The translations under genes and the position numbers were made by a program. A stretch of 26,410 bases of DNA from Entamoeba invadens IP1 (lineage: Eukaryota > Evosea > Mastigamoebida > Endamoebidae), in the NCBI RefSeq assembly GCF_000330505.1, contig NW_004191676.1, positions 147,615 to 174,024 of the forward strand. The letters run 5' to 3'. The notes beneath the pieces were generated by a model. That model saw only the letters and a program-made list of their open reading frames with translations, did not search any database and was not told where the DNA came from. Below, piece by piece: positions 9,932 to 18,644 of this stretch. Within the stretch, counting starts at the first letter, position 1, and each line of letters begins with the position of its first letter.

Positions 9932-12900
9932 TTAAAACGAATCAAGAAGCGTCTGGAGTTGTTCTGCTACTTTTTCAATATTAATTCTCTTATCAGCTTT
10001 ATTTTCCCACATCTTTGAAATAATGTTGTAAGCGTCTTGGTTCATATTATCAAGGCATTCCAGTCTTTTTCCACTTGTTACAAAGTCTGCGATACTCCAA
10101 GCAAAATTGAACCTTTGTTTTGGGAATGCTTCACCCCATATAAGTGCTTCATAAAACGTGACTCCTAAAGAATACACATCAGACGACATCTTATAGTGTT
10201 GTTTGTTCAAGACTTCAGGAGCCATATACTTAGGAGTACCGATACCTTTTGTGAAAGTCATGTTAGTCATCATTTGATTGACGTTTCTAGATGACCCGAA
10301 ATCTGTCAATTTGCCATTAGCCTTGATGTTCTCTTCCAACGTGATAACAAGAATATTATCTGGTTTGATGTCTCTGTGTAAGATGCCATTTTCGTGTAAA
10401 TATTTGATGCCATAAGTAGCATCTAAGATGATCTTCACCTTCATCTTGTCTGCTATTTGTTTCTCTTTATTAAACATATCAGCCAAACTTCCATGTTCCG
10501 CAAATTCAGTGACCATACACACATGACTTGGTATGTAACACGCTCCATAGAAGTGGATGATGTAATCACTTCTAAATTTGTCCAACATGGCAACTTCCTT
10601 TGTAAACTCCTCTATTGCACTCTTTGTCGCTTGTGCATTCTTCATCTTCTTGATCGCCACTGTCTTTTCGTGGTATTTTCCTTTGTAAACGATACCAAAA
10701 GAGCCTTCACCAAGCTTCTTCTCATCGATCAACTCATGATAATCCAATTTTGTGGAGTTCGCAGTGGACGTCTCGACTTTGATCTTCTCGTTATATTGTA
10801 CACCAGTTTCTATGTCAAGTGCAATGACCATAATGTCTTCTTTTAAATGACATGAACACAACGGCTTGATGAATATCTCAAATTCACAAGCTTCTCCTCT
10901 TTTTAAAGTAATTAAAGTAGGCACCGTTCGTATTTCATAGTGGTCACACCCTTCTAATACACTAAATTGGACTTTCATGTTGTGTTTTGTGGTGTTTCCA
11001 ATACATATTAAGTCGCGGGTCTCTGAATCTACTGGAATAGCAGAGTCATCCTCTAAATTGAATTTAATCAACTTCTTATTTGAAGATAGAACTGAATTGA
11101 TTTGAACCATTTCAATGTTCGATCGCTTCATTTCAAAGACACAGATGTTTTTCATTTTCTTCTTCTCTTTTCGACTTAATATGAGGAGGTAGACAACTAC
11201 TAATATCAATGCGATAATGATTATGAAGAAGATAAAGATGGCTACAGGTATACCAATAACTATTCCATAATTCGTCTTAGAAACACAACTCTCACCATCA
11301 TCTGTAACTTTGTTACTCCCTTCACATGAAGTACACTTCGAGTTGTCTGCTGATGTACAATGTGATACCGTGCGATAATCGACACAACTTCCTTTCACTA
11401 AAACTTCATCGACTCCACAGGATAAACACTCTTCACTATTTACACAGGTCGCACAACTCTCTTTGCATGAGAAACAACGTCCATTTTGTAAATAATAAGA
11501 CTCATTACAAAGTAAACACCCCACGAGATTTGATTGTAAACAGTTTGAGAGTGTTGTGTTTGATGAACATAATTTGTTTGATTCACTTTGAATTTTGAAG
11601 TACCCATCTTTACATGACAAACACTCATCTTTCTTCAAACACATATCACACGACTCGTCACATGCATCACAATCTTTCTCGACTTTGTAATACCCAACTT
11701 TGCAAATAGCACATCCGCCACCAGCGGGTAATGTCACTTCACACTTTTTGGCCAATCCACCAAGTGTTTGGCATTTCATAGACAAGTCAAGAAAGTACCC
11801 ACTGTTACATGTGGTGCAATATGTTGCATTGTAGCAACTCAGACAGTCATTCAAACACTTCTCACAACTGTTTTTGTTCAGGTAATACCCATTTGGACAT
11901 CGCTGGCATCCTTTGTTGTTTCGTGTCAAACAGTCGACTTCTTCTTGTGTTTTCAGTGCACTTTTCATGTTGTACACTGACGTCTTTGTTTCGTTGACTT
12001 TATTGAGATCATCAAATTGTTCAGCACACACACCATCTTTCATGTTGAATGCGTCTTGGCACTCAATGCATTTTGTGGTGTTGAGTGAGTAGTATTTGCA
12101 GTGCAACTCAACATCCGCTTTTGTGCAGAAGTCGTACTTGCCTTCAATGTTCTTTGTGTCAACTTGGTAATACCCAGCCTCACATTGCGCACACCCACTC
12201 TGACTTGTGCGTTTACAGTTGACTTGTTCCTTGTTTACACACCGATTAGTGCTGTACATCAAGTAATTCACTTTGCATATTTGACACGTTCCTCCAACAC
12301 AGATATCACAGTTTTCAGTCTCGCATTTCGAACACTTTCCTTTGCTAATTTCCATGTCATTTTCTTTGCATTGCACACACAGCCCATCGACAACCGAGTT
12401 GCATTGTGTATCGGTAGTGCACGCCATCTGTTGTACATCAAGTATTGTTGAATCGCCACATGTCAAATATTTGTTTTGAGTTGAACAAACTGCATTTGAT
12501 ACACCACAACTGTCACACGTGTTTTGTTTTGTCAAATACGTTCCTGCTTTACAACCAAAAGCAACTCCATTTCTCACCAACCCATACACACTCTGTTGTT
12601 CACACACACCACCGTTGTTCAGAATATTATCATCATCACATGTAATACACGTCGAAATGCCCTTCTCTGATTTCTGGTATTTACAGCGATCCATTTTAGC
12701 TGTACATTTTGAGTTGATTGATATTTGGTCTGAACAGTCACACGAAGTTAAAGTCAGTGATTCACAACTACCAGATGAAACACATTGTGAGTTGGAAACA
12801 AAGAAAGTGTCACTGCAGTCCAGACAACTTTCTTTGTTTTGTAATATGTCACAGTTAATATTGTTCTTAACACAACTTGGGGTGCCTGTTGTGTTGTCAT

Positions 12901-13438
12901 AATATTTATTTGGTTGGCACAATTCACATTTTGTGTCATTCAAAACGTAAGGGGAAATGCACAAGTTACATCTTGCTTTGCCAACAGCGATTGTATCACA
13001 TGTGTTGCAATTGTCGATTGTGTTGTAACACTTTGAGCATGTTGTTTCGCTGAACTTGTATTCGCCAATTGGACAGCTTTCACAACCACCACTCTTCTGG
13101 ATAAACGGATCTTTGCATGTCAAACACTTCTTTGCATCGGATGAACATGCGTTGCAATTTGGTATCGTAAAACATGCAACACATTTGCCAGATGTTTCAT
13201 CGGGATAGAACCCAATTGCACACACTTTGCACTTCCTTGAAAAGTTTGGTGAACAGGTGATGCAATTTGTGTCAAATGAATTGCAGGCAACACACACTTT
13301 GCCTGGTGGATCAGTGAAGACGTTGTTTGTAATACAGCTTGTGCAGACACCAGTTGACGTGTTGCATTGCCCATTGCATGTTGCGTCACACAGAGTGCAT
13401 ATCCCGTTTGTGTTTGGATACATCCCACTATCACACAT
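9932..13438 (-). CDS. TMK receptor kinase, C-terminal piece: Cys-rich ectodomain, TM and TKL-type kinase
   Basis: This is the 3' two-thirds of a single TMK gene starting at 16183. The ATG at 13438 is only the first Met in frame after a frameshift; the frame stays open upstream to 13894, but there it is out of register with the Cys pattern. In order: about 720 residues of CxxC/CxC-rich ectodomain; a membrane helix (about residues 726-750, GIPVAIFIFFIIIIALILVV) followed by SRKEKKKMK; a beta-rich cytosolic stretch (about 760-900) like the MSP/Ig-like segment of Entamoeba TMKs; and a kinase domain from about 900 to the end. Kinase motifs are intact: GEGSFG, VAIKK, HRDIKPDN, DFG and the APE of YMAPE. 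HRDIKPDN and the overall layout fit the tyrosine kinase-like group; Ser/Thr activity is expected. Known TMKs are surface receptors of Entamoeba; the ligand is unknown. The kinase half shows no damage, which argues for recent disruption or a sequence error upstream. Confidence 0.88.
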   Translation of the reverse strand: MCDSGMYPNTNGICTLCDATCNGQCNTSTGVCTSCITNNVFTDPPGKVCVACNSFDTNCITCSPNFSRKCKVCAIGFYPDETSGKCVACFTIPNCNACSSDAKKCLTCKDPFIQKSGGCESCPIGEYKFSETTCSKCYNTIDNCNTCDTIAVGKARCNLCISPYVLNDTKCELCQPNKYYDNTTGTPSCVKNNINCDILQNKESCLDCSDTFFVSNSQCVSSGSCESLTLTSCDCSDQISINSKCTAKMDRCKYQKSEKGISTCITCDDDNILNNGGVCEQQSVYGLVRNGVAFGCKAGTYLTKQNTCDSCGVSNAVCSTQNKYLTCGDSTILDVQQMACTTDTQCNSVVDGLCVQCKENDMEISKGKCSKCETENCDICVGGTCQICKVNYLMYSTNRCVNKEQVNCKRTSQSGCAQCEAGYYQVDTKNIEGKYDFCTKADVELHCKYYSLNTTKCIECQDAFNMKDGVCAEQFDDLNKVNETKTSVYNMKSALKTQEEVDCLTRNNKGCQRCPNGYYLNKNSCEKCLNDCLSCYNATYCTTCNSGYFLDLSMKCQTLGGLAKKCEVTLPAGGGCAICKVGYYKVEKDCDACDESCDMCLKKDECLSCKDGYFKIQSESNKLCSSNTTLSNCLQSNLVGCLLCNESYYLQNGRCFSCKESCATCVNSEECLSCGVDEVLVKGSCVDYRTVSHCTSADNSKCTSCEGSNKVTDDGESCVSKTNYGIVIGIPVAIFIFFIIIIALILVVVYLLILSRKEKKKMKNICVFEMKRSNIEMVQINSVLSSNKKLIKFNLEDDSAIPVDSETRDLICIGNTTKHNMKVQFSVLEGCDHYEIRTVPTLITLKRGEACEFEIFIKPLCSCHLKEDIMVIALDIETGVQYNEKIKVETSTANSTKLDYHELIDEKKLGEGSFGIVYKGKYHEKTVAIKKMKNAQATKSAIEEFTKEVAMLDKFRSDYIIHFYGACYIPSHVCMVTEFAEHGSLADMFNKEKQIADKMKVKIILDATYGIKYLHENGILHRDIKPDNILVITLEENIKANGKLTDFGSSRNVNQMMTNMTFTKGIGTPKYMAPEVLNKQHYKMSSDVYSLGVTFYEALIWGEAFPKQRFNFAWSIADFVTSGKRLECLDNMNQDAYNIISKMWENKADKRINIEKVAEQLQTLLDSF

Positions 13439-14246
13439 TGCACTCTCTCTTATCACTAACACATTTTGCAAGGTTAGGGTCAAAAGTTCTGCACATGACA
13501 CATTTATTGGTGATTGGTGATGTTGGCACAGATCCACTTGTGCACCCAGCACATACTCCTGTTGTTGTATCGCACTTTCCACCACATGTTGCATCACAGC
13601 TCTGGCACATGTAGTCATCAAATGTCTTTGGGTAATACCCCGTGTTGCATTGTTTGCACTTCCTAGTTGAGTCTGATGCGCATGTGATGCAATTGGCGTC
13701 AAATGTCGAACAGCTCTCACATTGGTCAGTCTTTGTGCTTTGAAACACGTAATTTGTATCACACTGGTTGCAAATCCCACTCGTTGGGTCACACGCACCA
13801 GATGCACAGTGCAACCCACACCCAACACACTTCCCACTTGTTGTGTTTGGACGAAGACCGCTTTTACATGTTGTACAAACACGACTTGAGTCAACAGAAC
13901 ACGTCACGCAATTCGAATCAAAAGTGGAACACATTTCGCATTGTATCGACATTGGTTCTGTAACAACCCAATTTGCTGTTGAACACTTTTTACAGTTACC
14001 ATTTGTAGTGTCACAATCGGCACACGTTGAGTCACAGTTGACACAAATAACATCGCCAATTTTTTGTTTAAATGGGTACATCTTGTTTGTGCAATTTATA
14101 CAAGTGCGGGTGTCGTTCTCAGCACATTGAATACAATTAGTGTCAAAATTAGAACATTTTTGACAAGTTGATTGTGTTGGGTAATAAGGAACATAGCTAC
14201 TCACGCATTTGGTACAAATTCCATTTGTTCCATCACAGTTGTCCAA
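13431..14246 (-). CDS. TMK receptor kinase, middle frame: tandem Cys modules
   Basis: This reads in a different frame from the pieces on either side, but it carries the same ectodomain repeat without a gap. The repeat is about 62 residues long: C..C.xFDxNC..C, RxC..C..GYYP, C..CDxTC, C....G.C..C. Four copies lie here (NFDTNC, TFDSNC, TFDANC, and a degenerate TFDPNLAKC with an extra residue pair). The Met at 14246 is not a start; the frame is open and in register upstream to about 14287, where CIKCDSTC completes the preceding module. The 3' end runs into TGA at 13431, where a GTGT run appears one GT unit short for the frame to continue into CDSGMYP. It has no independent signal peptide or membrane segment, so it is not a gene by itself. 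Confidence 0.8.
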   Translation of the reverse strand: MDNCDGTNGICTKCVSSYVPYYPTQSTCQKCSNFDTNCIQCAENDTRTCINCTNKMYPFKQKIGDVICVNCDSTCADCDTTNGNCKKCSTANWVVTEPMSIQCEMCSTFDSNCVTCSVDSSRVCTTCKSGLRPNTTSGKCVGCGLHCASGACDPTSGICNQCDTNYVFQSTKTDQCESCSTFDANCITCASDSTRKCKQCNTGYYPKTFDDYMCQSCDATCGGKCDTTTGVCAGCTSGSVPTSPITNKCVMCRTFDPNLAKCVSDKRECNV

Positions 14247-16183
14247 ACAGGTTGAATCACATTTGATGCAAGTCCCATTACTGGCAGGTCTGTTATATCT
14301 TTACAAGTTATACACTTTCTCTCTCCGTTTGAAGCACATGTCTGACAAATAGGATCAAATGATTGACAAGACTCACATATTAAAGACTGTTTATCAAGTT
14401 TTAAAACATAACCAAGTTTGCACGAAGTACAATACCCGTATTCTTGATCACATTTGTTTCCACAAGTCTCATCACATTGTTGACACATAAATGGTGAAAC
14501 AGTTTGTGGGTAATAACTAGCTTTACATTTGTTGCATTTTCTTGTTGTTTTTAAACATGTTTCGCAATTGGAATCAAAATCAGAACATAAACCACAGTCT
14601 ACACCTGGAGTTGATGTTATTGTGTAATTGTCAGCACATGTCTGACATTCTCCAGTGACAGTGTTACACCCATTCGATTCACATGTTAAAGAACATTTGA
14701 TACACATGTTAGTTGAAGAAGATGGATAATACCCACTTTGACACTCATAACACCTTCTAAGAAAACTTGAATCACATGTTTTGCAATTTATATCAAAAGA
14801 AGAACACAAATCACATTCGATTGTTTTGGGATTTTGGAACACGTAGTTTTGCTGGCACTCTATACATTCTGCACTTGTCGTGGAACACAAAGAACACGTG
14901 TTAGGACATGTTACACAAACACCACTTTGAAGGTAAAACCCCGTTTTACACATCAAACACTCATCAGAAGTACAAGTTAAACATCCTTCTTTGCAAGCAA
15001 TACATTGATATTCATAATAATATTGAACATAATTATAAACTTGTTTCTCATAATAACCTTCTGAACACGTCCCTTTTATACAAACTGTATCTGATTTACA
15101 TCTCAAACAATTTATACATTTTTTACAAGAGTATAAATCTAAGTAATATCCAATCAAACACGTTTCACAATAAATTTGTCCCGACTCGTAATAACACGTA
15201 GAACACCCCTCTGGACAAACAAAACAAGAATTATCATAAATGTAATAACCATTGATGCAAATATCACATTTTTCCTTTGAAGAACATAAACCACATTCAT
15301 TCATACATTTATTACAAACATCGATATCGAAATAAAATCCCTTTTCACATTTGTAACAAAACCCATAATAGTTATTTGAGTATTTAGAATTGCAAGATGT
15401 ACATTTATCTTTATACAAACAGGTGAGGCATCGACTTCGACAATTTACACAGTCGTGACCATCATAATATTTACCACGTTCGCATATGTGGCAATAATTG
15501 TCGTAATAGTTTGTGTAATCATTCTTGCATTGTTTACAAGTACCTGCAGTTCCTTTCGACCCAGCAACATCTCCACTATAGCAGTTTTGTACTCTACATT
15601 TTTTATTTGAATCCAAATAATTTTCGTTGTCAGTGCCACACCACCAATACTGTGTTGTTGTCAGTACGTTTGCACATTGAACAATTTCACCATCATAACC
15701 ATCATTAATGTCATACATCGGGCTATATCCATCTTCACATTGTTTGCAACTCATTTTGCCACTCATACAACTTAAGCAATATTTGTTATAATAACCGCCA
15801 CAGTTAACTCCTCCACTTTTTAAATTGGAAGTGTTGTTTTTTGATGTTTTCATAAAATCATTAAATAAAAAATATTCAGAATTTTCAACGTTTTTATTGA
15901 CCAACATTTCGTTTTTTGTTTTGATAAGTAGCTTGGTGTTATTTAATAAAATCCATATTGAAACCAAATCATTTGGAATATCAATTTCTAATGCTAAGAT
16001 TGAAGTACACGTTATTCTGACAATTTGTGAATTCCCACCAAAAAGACTTAGCGATTCATTTGTGTAAGAAACAAAAGACGAGTCGCAATGTTCTTTTTTC
16101 TCGTTAAAACATTGTAACATGTCACCCTCCCAACACCAGTCAATGGATAAAGCAAACATAAACATTGTAAAAAAGCATAACAT
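14201..16183 (-). CDS. TMK receptor kinase, N-terminal piece: signal peptide and Cys-rich ectodomain
   Basis: The ATG at 16183 starts a hydrophobic signal peptide (MLCFFTMFMFALSIDW). About 115 residues with few Cys follow, then a dense CxxC region to about residue 620. The first half of the CxxC region is rich in Tyr, Asn and Lys (CxRGKYYDGHDC-type modules). From about residue 450 it changes to the 62-residue module carrying SFDxNC (SFDINC, DFDSNC, SFDPIC). The last 29 codons after KDITDLP are out of frame and run to a stop at 14201; the correct continuation lies in the next frame. Joined through both shifts, the locus spans 6252 bp and would encode about 2080 residues, within the upper range of TMK size. 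ACTTAAACATC precedes the ATG; no canonical TATA or initiator is obvious. Confidence 0.85.
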   Translation of the reverse strand: MLCFFTMFMFALSIDWCWEGDMLQCFNEKKEHCDSSFVSYTNESLSLFGGNSQIVRITCTSILALEIDIPNDLVSIWILLNNTKLLIKTKNEMLVNKNVENSEYFLFNDFMKTSKNNTSNLKSGGVNCGGYYNKYCLSCMSGKMSCKQCEDGYSPMYDINDGYDGEIVQCANVLTTTQYWWCGTDNENYLDSNKKCRVQNCYSGDVAGSKGTAGTCKQCKNDYTNYYDNYCHICERGKYYDGHDCVNCRSRCLTCLYKDKCTSCNSKYSNNYYGFCYKCEKGFYFDIDVCNKCMNECGLCSSKEKCDICINGYYIYDNSCFVCPEGCSTCYYESGQIYCETCLIGYYLDLYSCKKCINCLRCKSDTVCIKGTCSEGYYEKQVYNYVQYYYEYQCIACKEGCLTCTSDECLMCKTGFYLQSGVCVTCPNTCSLCSTTSAECIECQQNYVFQNPKTIECDLCSSFDINCKTCDSSFLRRCYECQSGYYPSSSTNMCIKCSLTCESNGCNTVTGECQTCADNYTITSTPGVDCGLCSDFDSNCETCLKTTRKCNKCKASYYPQTVSPFMCQQCDETCGNKCDQEYGYCTSCKLGYVLKLDKQSLICESCQSFDPICQTCASNGERKCITCKDITDLPVMGLASNVIQPVWTTVMEQMEFVPNA

Positions 16184-16189
16184 GATGTT

Positions 16190-16860
16190 TAAGTCATTTT
16201 AAAGTTCTTTTTGTATAAAAAACAACGAATAAAATTAATCCTGCCAATAACAATTGTTGAACAACAAAAAAAACTAATTATATTTTTTTGTTTGTGTTAA
16301 TATGTACTATAATTTATAATTAAATATTATTATTTTTATAATTAAGTTATTCAGAACAATAATCGAACTATTCCGAGAGTATTTGAAATGTTATTTGGTG
16401 TTTTTTAATTGACATTTTATTTATAATGAGTGTTAAAACTAATTGAAATTAAATTTTTACTTAACACTTTCATAACCTAAAGCTTTTTTTTAAGAAGAAA
16501 AATAAGTAAAGAAAAAATTGTTCAAATCATTTTTTTCTTTTATTTTATTCCAAAAACCCTTTCTAACCCAAACCGGCCAATAGTCAGTTTTATTTTACTT
16601 AAAATAATTAACAAATTACAACTCAATTACCTAAGATTGATCAAAAATAATCTTTTTGGATGAAATTTCATATCGCTTTATTGTGTTTCAACATTACAAT
16701 TAAAAGGCTAATTAGTCAATCCACTAAATAACAAACAATGTCAAATAGTCACATTAACAAATATAACGACAATATAAACACCAATATCGTTATAATCAAA
16801 TGACAATATACTTTTTATATAAAAACAACCAAATATATTAAACCATCATTGGACCCCATC
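16190..16860. other. AT-rich 5' flank of the kinase gene
   Basis: No gene is seen. This is the region where the TMK promoter should lie. TTTTTTATAC and GAACTTTAAAATG on the minus strand, within about 50 bases of the start, are the only candidate core elements, and the GAAC there is weak. Confidence 0.4.
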
Positions 16861-16864
16861 TTTC

Positions 16865-16966
16865 TTTTTGATGCTTTGCTCTTGTTTAACACAAAAAACT
16901 CAACGTAGCATCAAAAACAGATGAAGTTGTTACTTCACATAACACTTAACACTTCATGTTAAGTGT
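16865..16966. repeat. Cluster of three perfect stem-loops
   Basis: Three hairpins follow each other: TTTTTGATGCT (16865-16875) with AGCATCAAAAA (16907-16917), an 11-bp stem; TGAAGT-TGTT-ACTTCA (16922-16937); and ACACTTAACA-CTTCA-TGTTAAGTGT (16942-16966), a 10-bp stem with a 5-nt loop. There is no ORF. The cluster may be a structured RNA, the 3' end of the 17021-17370 transcript, or a miniature element. Confidence 0.6.
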
Positions 16967-17020
16967 GATCAAAAAATAAACAATTCAAATTTGAGTTGAT
17001 TATAAAATAAATAAAAAATT

Positions 17021-17370
17021 TCAAAAATTTGTTTTGTGTATAAAGGCAAAAAAAGGGTTTAGGTAAAAAAATAAAAACTTATTATTATAACGTTTCGGTT
17101 TTGAACGTGTTAATTCACTTTTACTTATTAAACTTTTGTTGTTCTGTTTTATTTCTCGAAACCATTGAAGAGATTTGTTAACACTACTTTTTAAACTCGT
17201 TGGTACCAAAATCAGTCGATGTGTTCCACCAAAATCAGTATCAATTACATTGCAGTTTATGTTGATATTATTTACTGAAAATATCAACTTTTAAAACCAG
17301 ATAAACTTAAGTCACAAATCAGTTTCCCACATATAGTGAATAAAATTTGATTGTGCTGTTGAGTATTCAT
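17021..17370 (-). pseudogene. Frameshifted small gene, unknown function
   Basis: An ATG at 17370 opens 28 codons (QILFTICGKLICDLSLSGFK) before a TGA at 17284. In the adjacent frame, 17287-17021 carries on with protein-like sequence (CNVIDTDFGGTHRLILVPTS, then LKSSVNKSLQWFREIK), followed by a basic stretch and an A/T-rich tail that looks like read-through. One base missing from the AAAA run near 17291 would join the two. An AAAAATTCA initiator lies 14 bases before the ATG, so this looks like the start of a genuine Entamoeba gene, now frameshifted and probably truncated. The product has no membrane segment. I cannot name the family. Confidence 0.45.
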
Positions 17371-17384
17371 AACAGGTACTTTGT

Positions 17385-17393
17385 TGAATTTTT
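17385..17393 (-). promoter_or_regulatory. Initiator-like element AAAAATTCA
   Basis: This is an exact match to the Entamoeba initiator consensus, 14 bases upstream of the ATG at 17370, as expected for the very short 5' leaders of this genus. A TATTTTAAT-type A/T box lies about 20 bases further upstream. Confidence 0.5.
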
Positions 17394-17420
17394 TTTATTT
17401 GTAAAATAATTAAAATAGTA

Positions 17421-17507
17421 CAGTAAAAATTCTATCGGTATGTGACTCTATCTGTGTGTGGTTTTGGCCAATCAAAAGTGGCCTACACACTGATAGAATT
17501 TTTACTG
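17421..17507. mobile_element. 87-bp MITE with Tc1/mariner-like ends
   Basis: CAGTAAAAATTCTATCGGT (17421-17439) and its complement at 17489-17507 match at 18 of 19 positions. TA lies on each outer side (17419-17420 and 17508-17509). TIRs starting CAGT flanked by a TA duplication are typical of Tc1/mariner elements. The 49-bp core (with TGTGTGGTTTTGGCCAATC) has no coding capacity and is itself partly self-complementary. It was inserted just upstream of the 17370 gene and downstream of the glycosyltransferase gene. Confidence 0.85.
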
Positions 17508-17613
17508 TATATAAAATATGAAATTCAATTTTTCCATAGTCCAATACAATATTGTACTTACAATTTATAAACATATTAAAACGAATATAAATATAATAGT
17601 TATACTTATTCAG

Positions 17614-18639
17614 TTAAACCAATCTCCATTGAGTTGATTTAACATCAAACTTATGCATTGCGACAGGTGAGCATTGTGTGTTATTATAATATATGACTTT
17701 GTCTTTGACTGCCATTGTATAACGTCCAATATAACACAACTTTTGCTCGCATGTGATACTCTTCATGCCAACCTCATCGAAACTACCGTTATAATACAAC
17801 ACATTTAAAAGTGCTTGGTCGTACCCCCAGTGTTTATTCGTCTTATCCATTTTTGATGTATAAATTTGAAGCACTTTTCTCATCTTTTCTACACCGCCAT
17901 ACCCAAACCCTCCGTTCAATGACGGAAGTTTCCTCTTCACAAAATCATCTCTAACTTCCTTTGAAAAATACGATCTTAACCATTCGGCATGCGATCGATA
18001 TGAAAATGGCCCGTAACACTGTTCCGGTATTTTGAAGCCAAAACACTCGACCAACCACCCAATGTCGTCCTCTGAAAATGTCGCGAAAAAATCGTTGAAA
18101 AATGCGACATCTTTTGGGTCGATAAATATAATTCTTGAAATTTTGTTGTAATTTGCTTCAATAAAATTGTAGTAACAATTGTATCGCGCAATCACGGCGT
18201 TTTCTCTGGGCGGTTTTGCGACTTTTTGTATTTCAATGTTTAACTTGGCAAGACGTGGTAAATCATCAGTACACTTTGGATTTGGTAACGAAAATAATAG
18301 TAGAACAATGTGCGCATTTGGCATCGAAGAGCGGGCCAAGTTAAGACTATCCCACATCGTACGTGAAACACATTTGTTACGAAAATCAAAGGATCCAATA
18401 ACATAATCTTTTTCACTATTTGGAGGGTGTGAAAACACTTTCCCACAGTCGCCATTGTAATTGAATTTCGAGACGTCAATGAACGAATTGTTAAATTTGG
18501 GAAATGTGATTTTCATTGTTTCTGGTTTTGGAAATATTTTGTTGGTGTTGTTTTGTTTAAAAATACCAAGTGTAATAAAGAATACAAATAACAAACAAAA
18601 CACAATTATTGATAAGATTATCACATGAGGAAATCGCAT
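17614..18639 (-). CDS. Type II membrane glycosyltransferase-like protein, 341 aa
   Basis: The protein has a short cytosolic N-terminus (MRFPH), one membrane anchor (residues 6-27) and a luminal domain of about 310 residues, the layout of a Golgi or ER glycosyltransferase. Motifs fit a GT-A fold: a strand ending in RIIFIDPKDVAFF (169-181), where D174/D177 stand where GT-A enzymes keep the metal-binding DxD; NGGFGYGG (242-249), like the N-G-G acceptor loop; WGYDQALLN (271-279); and a late MHKFD (328-332) whose His could be the C-terminal metal ligand. N-glycosylation sequons are present (N50, N284, N319). The ATG is the only reasonable start; the frame is undamaged and codon use is GC-richer than the flanks. 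The donor sugar and exact family cannot be read from sequence alone. Another nucleotide-sugar enzyme is possible, but the fold call is fairly safe. Confidence 0.7.
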   Translation of the reverse strand: MRFPHVIILSIIVFCLLFVFFITLGIFKQNNTNKIFPKPETMKITFPKFNNSFIDVSKFNYNGDCGKVFSHPPNSEKDYVIGSFDFRNKCVSRTMWDSLNLARSSMPNAHIVLLLFSLPNPKCTDDLPRLAKLNIEIQKVAKPPRENAVIARYNCYYNFIEANYNKISRIIFIDPKDVAFFNDFFATFSEDDIGWLVECFGFKIPEQCYGPFSYRSHAEWLRSYFSKEVRDDFVKRKLPSLNGGFGYGGVEKMRKVLQIYTSKMDKTNKHWGYDQALLNVLYYNGSFDEVGMKSITCEQKLCYIGRYTMAVKDKVIYYNNTQCSPVAMHKFDVKSTQWRLV

Positions 18640-18644
18640 TTTTT

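Noticed and set aside
13439..13894. The first 150 codons of the long frame ending at 9932 as the true N-terminus of the kinase
   Set aside because: This stretch reads VFVQHVKAVFVQ-type sequence, an off-frame version of the Cys modules that the middle frame encodes correctly; there is no signal peptide.
10457..13963. Several plus-strand open frames across the kinase locus (for example 10457-10846, 12101-12451, 13768-14130)
   Set aside because: They are antisense shadows of the GC-richer Cys codons; their His/Cys/Val-rich products mirror the TGT/TGC codons of the minus strand.
14275..14295. A spliceosomal intron explaining the first TMK frame change
   Set aside because: No GTTTGT donor or TAG acceptor is present and the Cys module is continuous apart from the frame, so a small indel fits better.
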